This document shows, piece after piece, positions 1 through 7,295 of a stretch of DNA of 12,382 bases. Position 1 is the stretch's first letter, and every line of letters begins with the position of its first letter. Under the pieces are notes generated by a model. That model saw only the letters and a program-made list of their open reading frames with translations, made no database searches and was not told the DNA's origin. This DNA comes from Deltaproteobacteria bacterium. Lineage in GTDB: Bacteria > Desulfobacterota > Binatia > DP-6. The stretch lies in the NCBI GenBank assembly GCA_005879205.1, contig VBLD01000056.1:1-12382 (forward strand), in the 5' to 3' direction. Position numbers and translations under genes: made by a program.

Positions 1-1
1 C

Positions 2-499
2 GGCGAGCTCGACCCGATCCCCGTCGTGCCGCCCCAGCAGCCGCCGCCGACGGGCGTAGCGGCGCAGCTGCAGGGGTTCAAGCTGAGCTATCTGGTCGAG
101 GACGCAGAGCGCTGGGCGCGCAAGCTCGGGATGCCATGGAAGCTGCCCGAGCCCCGCATGGTCGACAGCACCGACGCCGCGGCCGGCTACTACTTCGCGC
201 GCGCGCGGGGCAAGGAACGTGGCTATCGGAACGCCGTCTTCCGGGCCCGCTGGAGCGAGGGGAAGAACATCGCCGATCGCCAGGTGCTCGCGGCATGCGC
301 CGAGCACGCAGGGCTCCCGCGCACGGAGTTCCTCGCGGCGCTCGACGACGGGCGCTACCGCGACGAGGTGCCAAAGGCGCTCGGACGATGCATGGAGGAC
401 CGCATCTTCGGGGTGCCGATCTTCATCGTCGACGGCAAGCGGTTCTGGGGCAACGATCGGCTCGATGTCCTGGTCGAGGAGCTGAGGCGCGGATCCTGA
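2..499 (+). CDS. DsbA-family oxidoreductase, 2-hydroxychromene-2-carboxylate isomerase-like (5' end outside window)
   Basis: The frame is open from the left edge, so the start and N-terminal thioredoxin strand lie outside the window; 165 residues are visible. A GTG at 26 would begin in the middle of the fold and is not a credible start. What is seen is the helical insertion and C-terminal part of a DsbA/kappa-GST fold. A short stretch with LGMPWKLPEPRMVDS is followed by a helical segment, then the C-terminal GVPIFIVDGKRFWGNDRLD, which includes the cis-Pro loop (GVP) and the F-W-G-x-D-R-L signature of HCCA isomerases. The family isomerises 2-hydroxychromene-2-carboxylate with glutathione in naphthalene-type degradation, but many members act on unknown substrates. 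The catalytic Ser/Cys would be in the missing N-terminus, so the exact activity cannot be judged. It converges on the AraC-type gene with a 21-bp gap. Confidence 0.75.
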   Translation, partial: GELDPIPVVPPQQPPPTGVAAQLQGFKLSYLVEDAERWARKLGMPWKLPEPRMVDSTDAAAGYYFARARGKERGYRNAVFRARWSEGKNIADRQVLAACAEHAGLPRTEFLAALDDGRYRDEVPKALGRCMEDRIFGVPIFIVDGKRFWGNDRLDVLVEELRRGS

Positions 500-520
500 A
501 TTCTCAGATGGTGCCCGGTC

Positions 521-1549
521 CTACGCCCGGCTCGTCGAGGCGCTCGTCAGGCTCCGCCGCATCGCGAGCGGGGTCGACCCCGTCCAGCGGTGGAACGCAC
601 GCCCAAAGGCGCTCAGCTCCGAGTACCCGACCAGGAAGGCGACGTCGGTGAGGCGCGTCCTGCCGTCCGCCAGGTAGCGGAGCGCGAGCTCGCGGCGGAC
701 GTCCTCGACCAGGGTCTTGAAGACCGTCCGTTCCTCCCCGAGCCGGCGCTGGAGGGTACGGACGCTCAGGCCGAGTCGGCGCGCCATGGTCTGGATGCCT
801 GGATACCCGTCGCAGATCGAGCTCGCGATGGCGTTGCGTACCTCGCCGAGCCACGTGTCGCGCGCCTCGGGCTTGGCGAGCAGCTCGTCGAGATGGCGTT
901 CGATGACAGGCAGCAGACGGCGGTCGGCGCCGGGCACCCGGCGCTCCAGGTCGCGGGCGTCGAAGACCAGCCCGACGTGAATCCCCTGGCGGAACCTGAG
1001 CGGGGCTCCGAAGACGCGCTCGTGCTCGGAGACGTCGCGCGGGCGGTCGTGTGCGAAGAGCACGCGGCGGGGGCGCCAGTCGTCGCCAATCAGCTGGCGC
1101 AGGATGCGCAGCCCGACGACCGCCGCGGCCTCGGCGTGCTGGCGGCGCGGCACGCCGTCGGCCACGTCGAGCACGAGCTCGAGCCGAGCCTCGTCTCCGT
1201 CGGTCTCGAGCCGGATCCGGGGGCCCCGGAAGTGCGAGCGGGCATACCGTTCGAAGTTCCGGAGCGCGGTGCCGACCGTCGGGGCGTTCAGCACCGCGTA
1301 GGTGAGGACGCCGAGCGTTCCGTAGTCCATGAGGCCGCCGGCGTGCAGGCCGAAATGGTCGTCGCCGACCTCGTGCGCCGCGGCGTCCATCAGGCGAAGG
1401 GCGGTCTCCACCTCGATCGGCCGCTCGGGATCCGTGAAGTCGGCAGCGGCGACGCCGGCGGCGGCCCGCACCCGCTCCGGCGACCCGCCGAGCGCCCGGA
1501 CCAGCTCGAAAAGACGGCCGGGAGCTTCCGCCCGCACCGTGCCCGACAT
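521..1549 (-). CDS. AraC-family transcriptional regulator (arabinose-binding-like N-terminal domain)
   Basis: This is a 342-residue cytoplasmic regulator starting at ATG 1549. The N-terminal part (about 15-200) matches the AraC_binding-like module of OruR/ArgR-type regulators. It contains FGLHAG followed by MDYGTLGVLTYAVLNAPTVG, where the D/Y-G-x-LG-Y pattern is typical. The C-terminus (about 240-330) holds two helix-turn-helix units. The first is around QTMARRLGLSVRTLQRRL and the second around LTDVAFLVGYSELSAFGRAF; the G-Y/F-x-x-x-S-x-F-x-R-A-F-x-R-W-x-G pattern is diagnostic of AraC. Full length is usual for the family. It is divergent from the LEH/SnoaL-like gene across 89 bp, so control of that gene and of itself is likely but inferred. 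The ligand cannot be read from the sequence. A longer reverse frame overlapping it is low-complexity Arg-rich shadow. Confidence 0.93.
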   Translation of the reverse strand: MSGTVRAEAPGRLFELVRALGGSPERVRAAAGVAAADFTDPERPIEVETALRLMDAAAHEVGDDHFGLHAGGLMDYGTLGVLTYAVLNAPTVGTALRNFERYARSHFRGPRIRLETDGDEARLELVLDVADGVPRRQHAEAAAVVGLRILRQLIGDDWRPRRVLFAHDRPRDVSEHERVFGAPLRFRQGIHVGLVFDARDLERRVPGADRRLLPVIERHLDELLAKPEARDTWLGEVRNAIASSICDGYPGIQTMARRLGLSVRTLQRRLGEERTVFKTLVEDVRRELALRYLADGRTRLTDVAFLVGYSELSAFGRAFHRWTGSTPLAMRRSLTSASTSRA

Positions 1550-1638
1550 CGCGGGGAGTCAAACCACCGGGTGGCGTGAAATGTCAACCGGATCTCTGCT
1601 CGCTGGCGGCGCCGCGCCGCGCGCAGTATTGCACGCCG
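1550..1638. promoter_or_regulatory. Divergent intergenic region between the AraC-type regulator and LEH-like gene
   Basis: These 89 bp must carry both promoters. An 11-bp inverted repeat, CCACC-G-GGTGG, lies at 1564-1574, about 15 bp upstream of the regulator start. A TATTGC hexamer at 1627-1632 sits only 6 bases before the ATG at 1639, and there is no recognisable Shine-Dalgarno. The LEH-like mRNA could therefore be leaderless or weakly initiated. Both motifs are short and could be chance in GC-rich DNA; the regulatory role rests mainly on the divergent layout. Confidence 0.3.
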
Positions 1639-2043
1639 ATGAGCCATAACGCCGATCGACTGTGGCGGCTGTTCGCGGACCTCGAGCGACTCGACTTCGT
1701 TGCCGTCGCGAGCCACTGCAGCGATGATTGCTCGTACGAGGACGTCCCGTTTGCCGCTGCAACGGCCGTGGGCCGCAACGCCATCCGCGCCAAGCTCGAG
1801 CTCGGGCTGGCCACGCTCGAGCGCCTGCCGACGACCATTCACGAGCTGCTCGAAGAGGGCGACACGATCATGGTCGAGCGCACCGAGGTGTGGCACCATC
1901 CGACCGGTGAGCGCGCGACGCTGCGCGTCGCCGCCGTGTTCAAGTTCCGCGACGGCTTGATCACGCTCTGGCGTGACTACTGGGATGCGCCGACGTTGTT
2001 CGCCCAGCAACCGGCGAGCTGGTTGCTGGACGTGCCGCGCTAG
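1639..2043 (+). CDS. Limonene-1,2-epoxide hydrolase / SnoaL-like (NTF2-fold) protein
   Basis: This is a 134-residue cytoplasmic protein with the cone-shaped NTF2-like fold. ATG 1639 is chosen over GTG 1576 because the 21 extra residues (Cys- and Arg-containing) do not resemble the family. Landmarks are YEDVPF at 33-38, a helical segment with VGRNAI, then VERTEVW around 80-85 and a C-terminal FRDGLITLWRDYWD. These line up with the limonene epoxide hydrolase active site (known Y53, N55, R99, D101, D132). Y33, R81 and D113 are kept. The N55 equivalent is D35 and the D101 equivalent is E83. An epoxide hydrolase or a related isomerase/cyclase role is possible; with two changed pocket residues the reaction is uncertain. 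The neighbouring divergent AraC-type regulator suggests an inducible catabolic or detoxification function. Confidence 0.8.
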   Translation: MSHNADRLWRLFADLERLDFVAVASHCSDDCSYEDVPFAAATAVGRNAIRAKLELGLATLERLPTTIHELLEEGDTIMVERTEVWHHPTGERATLRVAAVFKFRDGLITLWRDYWDAPTLFAQQPASWLLDVPR

Positions 2044-2149
2044 ATCGCCGGCTCCCAAGACGATCCTCGCTGCCAGTCGGTGAACCGTTTTGGTTATTGC
2101 CCGCGTTCCCCGAAGGGCAGTACTCTGGCGCCCATCGCAGCCAGCTGAC

Positions 2150-2159
2150 GGAGGTGATC
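2150..2159 (+). promoter_or_regulatory. Near-perfect extended Shine-Dalgarno for the sulfatase
   Basis: GGAGGTGATC is complementary over ten bases to the 3' end of bacterial 16S rRNA and ends two bases before ATG 2162, with GGAGG seven bases from the ATG. This fixes the sulfatase start at 2162, not the upstream in-frame GTG at 2090, and predicts strong initiation. It is the clearest ribosome-binding site in the window. Confidence 0.85.
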
Positions 2160-2161
2160 GA

Positions 2162-4022
2162 ATGGACCAGAGGCGGGTGGGAAGCTTCCTGGTTGCGGGG
2201 TCGGTCCTGCTGTTCGCCGGGCAGGCCCTCGCGCAGTGCACCACCAGCAAGGACGCCAGTCTCGTGCAGCAGAGCGCCCGAAACGCCGTCGCCTGCAACT
2301 ACCGGCGCCTGCGCTCGGGACCGACGGCCACCTGCCGCACCGTCCTGCCGCCGCCGTGCGCCGGAAGTCTGGTGAGCGACGCCGTCGCGCTCGCCTACGG
2401 GGCCAACAATCCGCCCGCCGCTGCCGTCGACCGGACCGCGTTGCGAACGCAGCTCTCGTGCCAACATGCGGTCGGCAGCGCGGTGGCGACCTTCGTCGGC
2501 ACGAAGCTCCGCTATCTGGTCCGGGGCCTGTCGTCCGCCGACGCCGAGGCGAAGGCCCGCCGGGCGCTCGACCGACTGCCGCGGAGCTGCACGACCACGG
2601 TCCTCCAGGACGCGAGCGGCGTGATCCTGCCCGACGTCGGCAAGCAGTGCGACGCGGCGGTGGGGGCGCCCGGGACGGCCGTCGACGCCGCGAGTCTCGA
2701 CGGCGCCCTGGTGACGCTGCTCGAGACCTGGGTCGACCGGGTCGGGCCGCACCCGGCGCCGCTCCGGCCGAACATCGTCTTCATCCTGACCGACGATCAA
2801 CGCTTCGACACGGTCGGGCTGACCCACTCGATCGACGGCGTCACGCCCGTCATGCCGACGGTCGTGAGCGAGCTGGTGCAGAAGGGCGTCACCTTCCAGA
2901 ACAGCTACGTCACCACCGACCTCTGCGCGCCAAGCCGCTCGAGCCTGCTCGCGGCGAAGTACTCTCACACCACCGGCGTGCACGACAACGGGGGCACGGA
3001 CGGCGGATTCGCCGCCTTCGACGACTCCTCGACGCTCCCCGTGTGGCTCAAGGCCGCAGGCTACCACACCGGCATCTACGGCAAGTACATCAACGGGTAC
3101 GGCCCGGCGTCGCCCTACCAGGCGCCGGGATGGGACGAATGGCACGTCTTCAAGCAGGTCAATTACTTCAACTACACGCTGGTCGAGAACGGCGTCGAGA
3201 ACGCGTTCGGCAGCGCGGATGCCGACTACTCGACCGACGTGCTGCGCGACAAGGCGGTCCAGTTCATCCACGACGCTGCCGGCGGCGCGCCCTTCTTCCT
3301 CTACTTCGCGCCGAAGGCGCCGCACGCACCGGCAACACCCGCCCCCCGGCATGCCGGCAGCTTCAACGGCATCCCGCCCTGGCGCCCGCCGAACTACAAC
3401 GAGGCCGACGTCTCCGACAAGCCGGCGTGGGTACAGGCGATCGCGTCGTGGGGCCCGACCAAGCAGACGAACAACGACACCTTCGATCAGCATCAGCTCG
3501 AGACCCTCCAGGCGGTGGACGAGGCCGTCGCCGCGCTCATCCAGGCGCTGCGCGACATCGGCCAGGATGGCAACACGATGATCGTGTTCGCGTCCGACAA
3601 CGGCTACTCCTGGGGCTCGCACCGCTGGGAGCCGAAGCAGTGCCCGTACGAGGAGTGCATGCGCGTGCCGCTCGTGGTCCGCTATGCACCGCTCGCGCCG
3701 CTGCCGCGCACCGAGACCGGCGTCGGGCTCAACATCGATCACGGTGAGACGATCGCCGAGCTGGCGCACCGACTTCCTCGAAGAGCACTGGGACTCCACC
3801 CCGGGCGACGAGACCGACGTCGGGTCGATCCCGACCTACGCCGAGGTACGGGGCCCGCAGTGGAAGTACAACGAGTACGTCACCAACGAGAGCGAGCTCT
3901 ACGACGAGATCGCCGACCCCTTCGAGCTGCTGAACGTGGTGACCGACTCGGGGAATGCGAGCGTCGTGACGAGCATGGCGGCGCGGCTCCGCGAGCTGAG
4001 GCCCGGCTGGCCGTCGCCGTAG
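2162..4022 (+). CDS. Exported sulfatase (GlcNAc-6-sulfatase-like) with N-terminal Cys-rich extension; frame broken near 3762
   Basis: Residues 1-24 are a Sec signal peptide ending AGQALA. Residues 25-200 form a Cys-containing, mostly helical module not found in ordinary sulfatases. The catalytic domain starts at RPNIVFILTDDQ, with metal ligands D211/D212. The C-x-P-S-R motif is at 255-259 (CAPSRSSLLAAKYSH), so C255 would become formylglycine. Later come GKYINGYGP, a YFNYTLVENG segment and SDNG (D479/N480). GKY-x-N-x-YG and YNYTL match human N-acetylglucosamine-6-sulfatase (GNS), so the likely substrates are sulfated glycans, although this is inferred. The frame that starts at 2162 reads to about 3766 (NIDHGETIAELA). 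The true C-terminus (WRTDFLEEHW ... SELYDEIADPFELLNVV) then continues in another frame from 3762 to the TAG at 4020-4022. A GNS comparison suggests loss of about 25 residues here. Without correction, the original frame runs out of phase to 4198. Confidence 0.88.
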
Positions 4023-4028
4023 CGTGCC

Positions 4029-4952
4029 GTGTCGCGCCGGGCGTCAGCGGCGGTCGCGATCCTGATGGTCGCGTGCATCGGCCTCGCCGTCGCCGTCCGC
4101 GCGCGGCGGGCCGCACGTGCGGCGGCGGTCGCGGCGACCCCGCCGGACATGGTCTACGTCGCGGGCGGGCGCACGCGGATCGGCTCCGACGACGGTGAGG
4201 CATCCGAGCGGCCGACGTTCTACGCCGACGTCGCGCCCTTCCTGCTCGACGTGCATCCGGTCACGGTCGCCGAGTTCCGCCGCTTCGCCGAGGCGACCGG
4301 CTACGTGACGCAGGCCGAGCGCTTCGGCGAATCGGGGGTCTTCGACGTGCAGCGGGGGACGTGGGGGCTCGTCCGGGGCGCGAGCTGGCGCCATCCCTTC
4401 GACCCGACCGAGCCGGCCGCCGACGATCATCCCGTGACGCAGGTGTCGTGGAACGACGCGGTCGCCTACTGCGCCTGGAAGCAGCGACGGCTCCCCTCCG
4501 AGGTCGAGTGGGAGCACGCGGCCCGGCTCGGACATCGCCCGGGCGACCACTACGCCTGGGGCGACACCCTGGTCGATCGGGGTCGCTACCGCGCGAACAC
4601 CTGGCAGGGGCACTTCCCGACCGAGAATACGGCCGCGGACGGCTATCGGACGACGTCGCCGGTCGGCGCGTTCGGCACCACGGCGATCGGTCTCACCGAC
4701 ATGGGGGGCAACGTGTGGCAGTGGTGCCGCGATTGGTACCGGCCATACGCCGAACGCGCCGCCGCCTTCACCCCGGACGCGCGGAGCGAGAGGGTGATCC
4801 GCGGCGGATCGTTCCTGTGCGATCCGCGCGTCTGCCACGGATTTCGGGTCTCGGCCCGTGGACACGAGGCGCCGGACACGGGGCTCGTGCACGTGGGGTT
4901 CCGCTGTGCGATGGACGTTACGGGCGCACCCCGATCAGGACCGACTCGCTGA
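4029..4952 (+). CDS. Membrane-anchored formylglycine-generating enzyme (FGE/SUMF1 family)
   Basis: This 307-residue protein oxidises the C-x-P-S-R cysteine of sulfatases to formylglycine. GTG 4029 is used, six bases after the sulfatase stop, with no good Shine-Dalgarno, so translational coupling is likely. Residues 6-23 (AAVAILMVACIGLAVAV) form a membrane segment followed by an Arg-rich stretch. The FGE-sulfatase domain runs from about 38 to 298: DMVYVAGGRTRIGSDDGEA, HPVTVAEFRRFAEATGY, RLPSEVEWEHAAR, GLTDMGGNVWQWCRDWY, then IRGGSFLCDPRVC and HVGFRCAM. C264 and C269 have the same five-residue spacing as the catalytic pair C336/C341 of human FGE, so an active copper- and oxygen-dependent enzyme is expected. 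The anchor places the domain outside the cytoplasm if it is N-in. The last 35 bp overlap the 3' end of the convergent gene. Confidence 0.9.
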   Translation: MSRRASAAVAILMVACIGLAVAVRARRAARAAAVAATPPDMVYVAGGRTRIGSDDGEASERPTFYADVAPFLLDVHPVTVAEFRRFAEATGYVTQAERFGESGVFDVQRGTWGLVRGASWRHPFDPTEPAADDHPVTQVSWNDAVAYCAWKQRRLPSEVEWEHAARLGHRPGDHYAWGDTLVDRGRYRANTWQGHFPTENTAADGYRTTSPVGAFGTTAIGLTDMGGNVWQWCRDWYRPYAERAAAFTPDARSERVIRGGSFLCDPRVCHGFRVSARGHEAPDTGLVHVGFRCAMDVTGAPRSGPTR

Positions 4953-5526
4953 TCGTGTTGCCGTCGGGGTCGGTGCACGTCGCGCTGAAGTTCACGTTGA
5001 CCCCGCCGCCCGCGGCCGCCACCTGCGCGCCACCGAGAGCACAGCCTCCCGCTCCGTTAAGCGACAGGAACTGCGTGAGCGCATTGCTGATGGCGTGCTC
5101 GAACACGGAGAGGTCGCCGATGGGGAACCTGCCGACCCGCTGGCAGGGGATCGTGACCGTGCCTTCGGCGCAGAAGGTCACGTTGTAGTTGCCGGCCGGC
5201 AGCGACGGGGCGGGCGGCTGACGCTCGCAGGTCATGCGACCGCCGTTGCAGACGGGGCGACCGAGCGGGCAGAACACGCCGTCCCGGCACCGCTCCGTCG
5301 GAGGGGGCGGCATCACCGCACCGCAGCCACCGGCGTGGTGGCAGGCATAGACGATCCGCTTGACGCAGTCGCGATAGAAACGTCCCTTGACGAACGTCTG
5401 TCGACACCCCGTGAGCTCGACGGGGCAGTCGGCGTAGCAGCGTGTGACGTGACCGGCACCCGACCACGTCGGCGTCGAGTACGCGAGGCTCGCGAGGAGC
5501 CCAAGGATCGCGATGAATGTCCTCAT
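4918..5526 (-). CDS. Small secreted Cys-rich protein of unknown function
   Basis: This 202-residue protein is not a family I recognise. Residues 1-22 are a signal peptide (MRTFIAILGLLASLAYS...). The mature part carries 14 Cys, an even number suggesting disulfides. The N-terminal half is Cys-dense, with RCYADCPVELTGC, then CHHAGGCG, a PPPP turn, and FCPLGRPVCNGGRMTC. The C-terminal half (about 105-202) is a probable beta domain with GNYNVTFC, a GRFPIGDLSVFEHAISNAL helix, and CTDPDGNTISESVLIGV. Its ATG shares the ATGA overlap with the stop of the upstream propeller gene, so it is translationally coupled and probably works with that product at the cell surface. Its end lies inside the FGE gene on the other strand. 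Confidence 0.8.
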   Translation of the reverse strand: MRTFIAILGLLASLAYSTPTWSGAGHVTRCYADCPVELTGCRQTFVKGRFYRDCVKRIVYACHHAGGCGAVMPPPPTERCRDGVFCPLGRPVCNGGRMTCERQPPAPSLPAGNYNVTFCAEGTVTIPCQRVGRFPIGDLSVFEHAISNALTQFLSLNGAGGCALGGAQVAAAGGGVNVNFSATCTDPDGNTISESVLIGVRP

Positions 5527-7269
5527 GGGTGGCTTGCGGCCAATTGCTTCGTCCGACGCGCGGCTTCTTGAAGCACGCCGTCGAGCGCGTCGCCGCAGAG
5601 CATCGAGAGCTGCCCCTTCGCGGCCGCCGCGCTTGCATGGGCGACGACGCTCTTCAGCACCTTCGAGGCCCGGCGCGCGAGCGTCCTTGCTTTCTTCGCC
5701 GTCCTCGCATCCATGCCATGATCGACGAGCGTGGTCGCCGCCGTGATGCGGCGGCGGACGGAACCGGGCATCCGCTCGTGGATGCACGGCGGGACGACGC
5801 TTCTCAGGAGGCAGTCGACGCCGTCGAAGCCGTTGTCGGGGCACGGGAGCGTCGTGCTCGTGGTCGTCGAGGTGGTCGTGGTGGTCGTGCAGGCAAGAAT
5901 GTCGGTGCCGGGCGCGGTGGCCTCGCACGTCGTCGTGCAGCAGGAGGTGCCGTCGCCGTTCGCCGCACCGTCGTCACACTGCTCGGGCGCTTCCACGATG
6001 CCGTCGCCGCAGACCTGTCCGAGGTAGCGCGTCAGGGCGAAGTCGTTGTCGCTGCCGTTGTACGCGTAGCCCGCCGCGGCGAGCTTGCCGTCGGGCTCGA
6101 GGACGAGCGCATCGGCCTCGCCGTAGGTGCCTGCGATGGGAGTGACGACCGTCCCGCCCGTGCCGAAGCTCCCATCGAGGCTCCCATCGGCTCGGTAGCG
6201 GGCGAGGGCGAAGTCCTCGTTGCTGCCGTCGTTGGTGTAGCCCGCCGCGACGAGCTTCCCGTCGGGCTGGAGGACGAGCGCAAAGGCCTCGTCGTCGACG
6301 CTGCCGATCGGGGTGGTGACCTTCCCCCCGGTGCCGAAGCTCGTATCGAGGCTGCCGTCGGTGCTGTAGCGCACGAGAGCGAAGGCGATGCTGCTGGCGC
6401 CGGAGGTGTAGCCCGCCGCGACGAGCTTTCCGTCCGGCTGCAGGACGAGCGCAAAGGCCTCGTCGTCGAGGCTGCCGATGGCGGTAGTGACCTTCCCCCC
6501 GGTGCCGAAGCTCGCATCGAGCGTGCCGTCGGCGTGGTAGCGCACGAGGGCGAAGGCGGTGTTGCCGGCGCTGCGCGACGAGCTTTCCGTCGGGCTGGAG
6601 GACGAGCGCAAAGGCCTCGTCGTCGAGGCTGCCGATCGGGGTGGTGACCTTCCCGCCGGTGCCGAAGCTCGCATCGAGCGTGCCGTCGGCGTCGTAGCGC
6701 GCGAGCGCGAACGCGGTGCTGCCGCCCCGGTCGCTGTAGCCCGCCGCGACGAGCTTCCCATCGGGCTGGAGGACGAGCGCGGCGACCTCGTCGTCGACGT
6801 TGCCGAGTGGAGTGATGACCTTCCCGCCCGTACCGAAGCTCCCATCCAGGCTGCCGTTGGCCCGGTAGCGTGCGAGGGCGAATACGGTTCGGCTTCCGGT
6901 GAACGTGCGACCCGCCGCCACGAGCTTCCCGTCGGCCTGCAGGCCGAGCGCGCTGGCGGCGCTGCCGATCCCGATCGCGGTGGTGACCTTTCCGGCCGCG
7001 CCGAAGCTCTCGTCGAGGCTGCCGTCGGCGGCGTAGCGCACGAGCGCGAAGGTGGTGTTGTTGGTGTCGTAGGCGTGGCCCGCCGCGACGAGCTTCCCGT
7101 CGGGCTGAACCACGAGCGCGCCGGCCCCGTCGTAGCTGCTCAAGATCGGAGTGACGACCTGGCCTCCCGCACCGAACGACGGGTCCAGATCCCCGGTGCT
7201 GGCCCGGGCGGCGAGCGGCAGCGCGAGGATGACCGGCCAGAGCCGCATCGGGAGCGTGCGTCGCGTCAT
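5523..7269 (-). CDS. Exported delta-60-repeat beta-propeller protein, paralogue B (frameshift at about 6573)
   Basis: ATG 7269 is preceded by GAAGG; an alternative ATG lies at 7248. A signal peptide ends near residue 23 (AARAS). Seven delta-60 repeats follow (6012-7194), with the recurring core DGSLD-SFGTGGKV...PDGKLVAAGY...FALVRY. Next come CGDGIVEAPEQCDDG (myxobacterial Cys-rich repeat), a 15-residue Thr/Ser linker, and a C-terminal helical domain beginning CPDNGFDGVDCLLRS and containing KKARTLARRASK. The start frame reads to A232; one base later (6573) the correct frame is shifted. Restoring 14 bases gives 586 residues and a propeller segment of the same length as in the paralogue. It is second in the operon, 26 bp after paralogue A. 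Delta-60 proteins are surface or secreted; a ligand- or polymer-binding role is likely but no enzymatic residues are visible. Confidence 0.85.
6012..7194 (-). repeat. Seven tandem delta-60 repeats in paralogue B
   Basis: Seven units of about 56-57 residues (about 168-171 bp) run from GDLDPSFGAGGQV to the LTRYLGQ just before the Cys-rich repeat. DNA similarity between units is very high, for example the recurring plus-strand cgacgagctt-cccgtcgggctg. Unit 4 is truncated by the deletion near 6573. The segment is 1183 bp, 14 bp less than the corresponding block of paralogue A. Confidence 0.85.
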
Positions 7270-7295
7270 GCCGGCCTTCGCGCAGTTCCTGATCA

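Noticed and set aside
590..1579. A 329-residue plus-strand frame antisense to the AraC-type gene
   Set aside because: It has no recognisable domain; its codons mirror the regulator, which has clear AraC motifs. Long antisense frames are expected at this GC content.
2078..2095. CGGT-GA-ACCG followed by TTTT, terminator-like, after the LEH-like gene
   Set aside because: A four-pair stem with a two-base loop is not stable; the alternative AACC-GTTTT-GGTT is equally weak.
2097..2126. TTGCCC and TACTCT 18 bp apart as the sulfatase promoter
   Set aside because: The position is reasonable but the hexamers match the sigma-70 consensus poorly, so it is not listed as a feature.
1961..3799. A 612-residue minus-strand frame antisense to the sulfatase
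   Set aside because: It is Arg/Val/Gly-rich shadow with no domain, lying opposite a gene with signal peptide, CAPSR motif and a strong ribosome-binding site.
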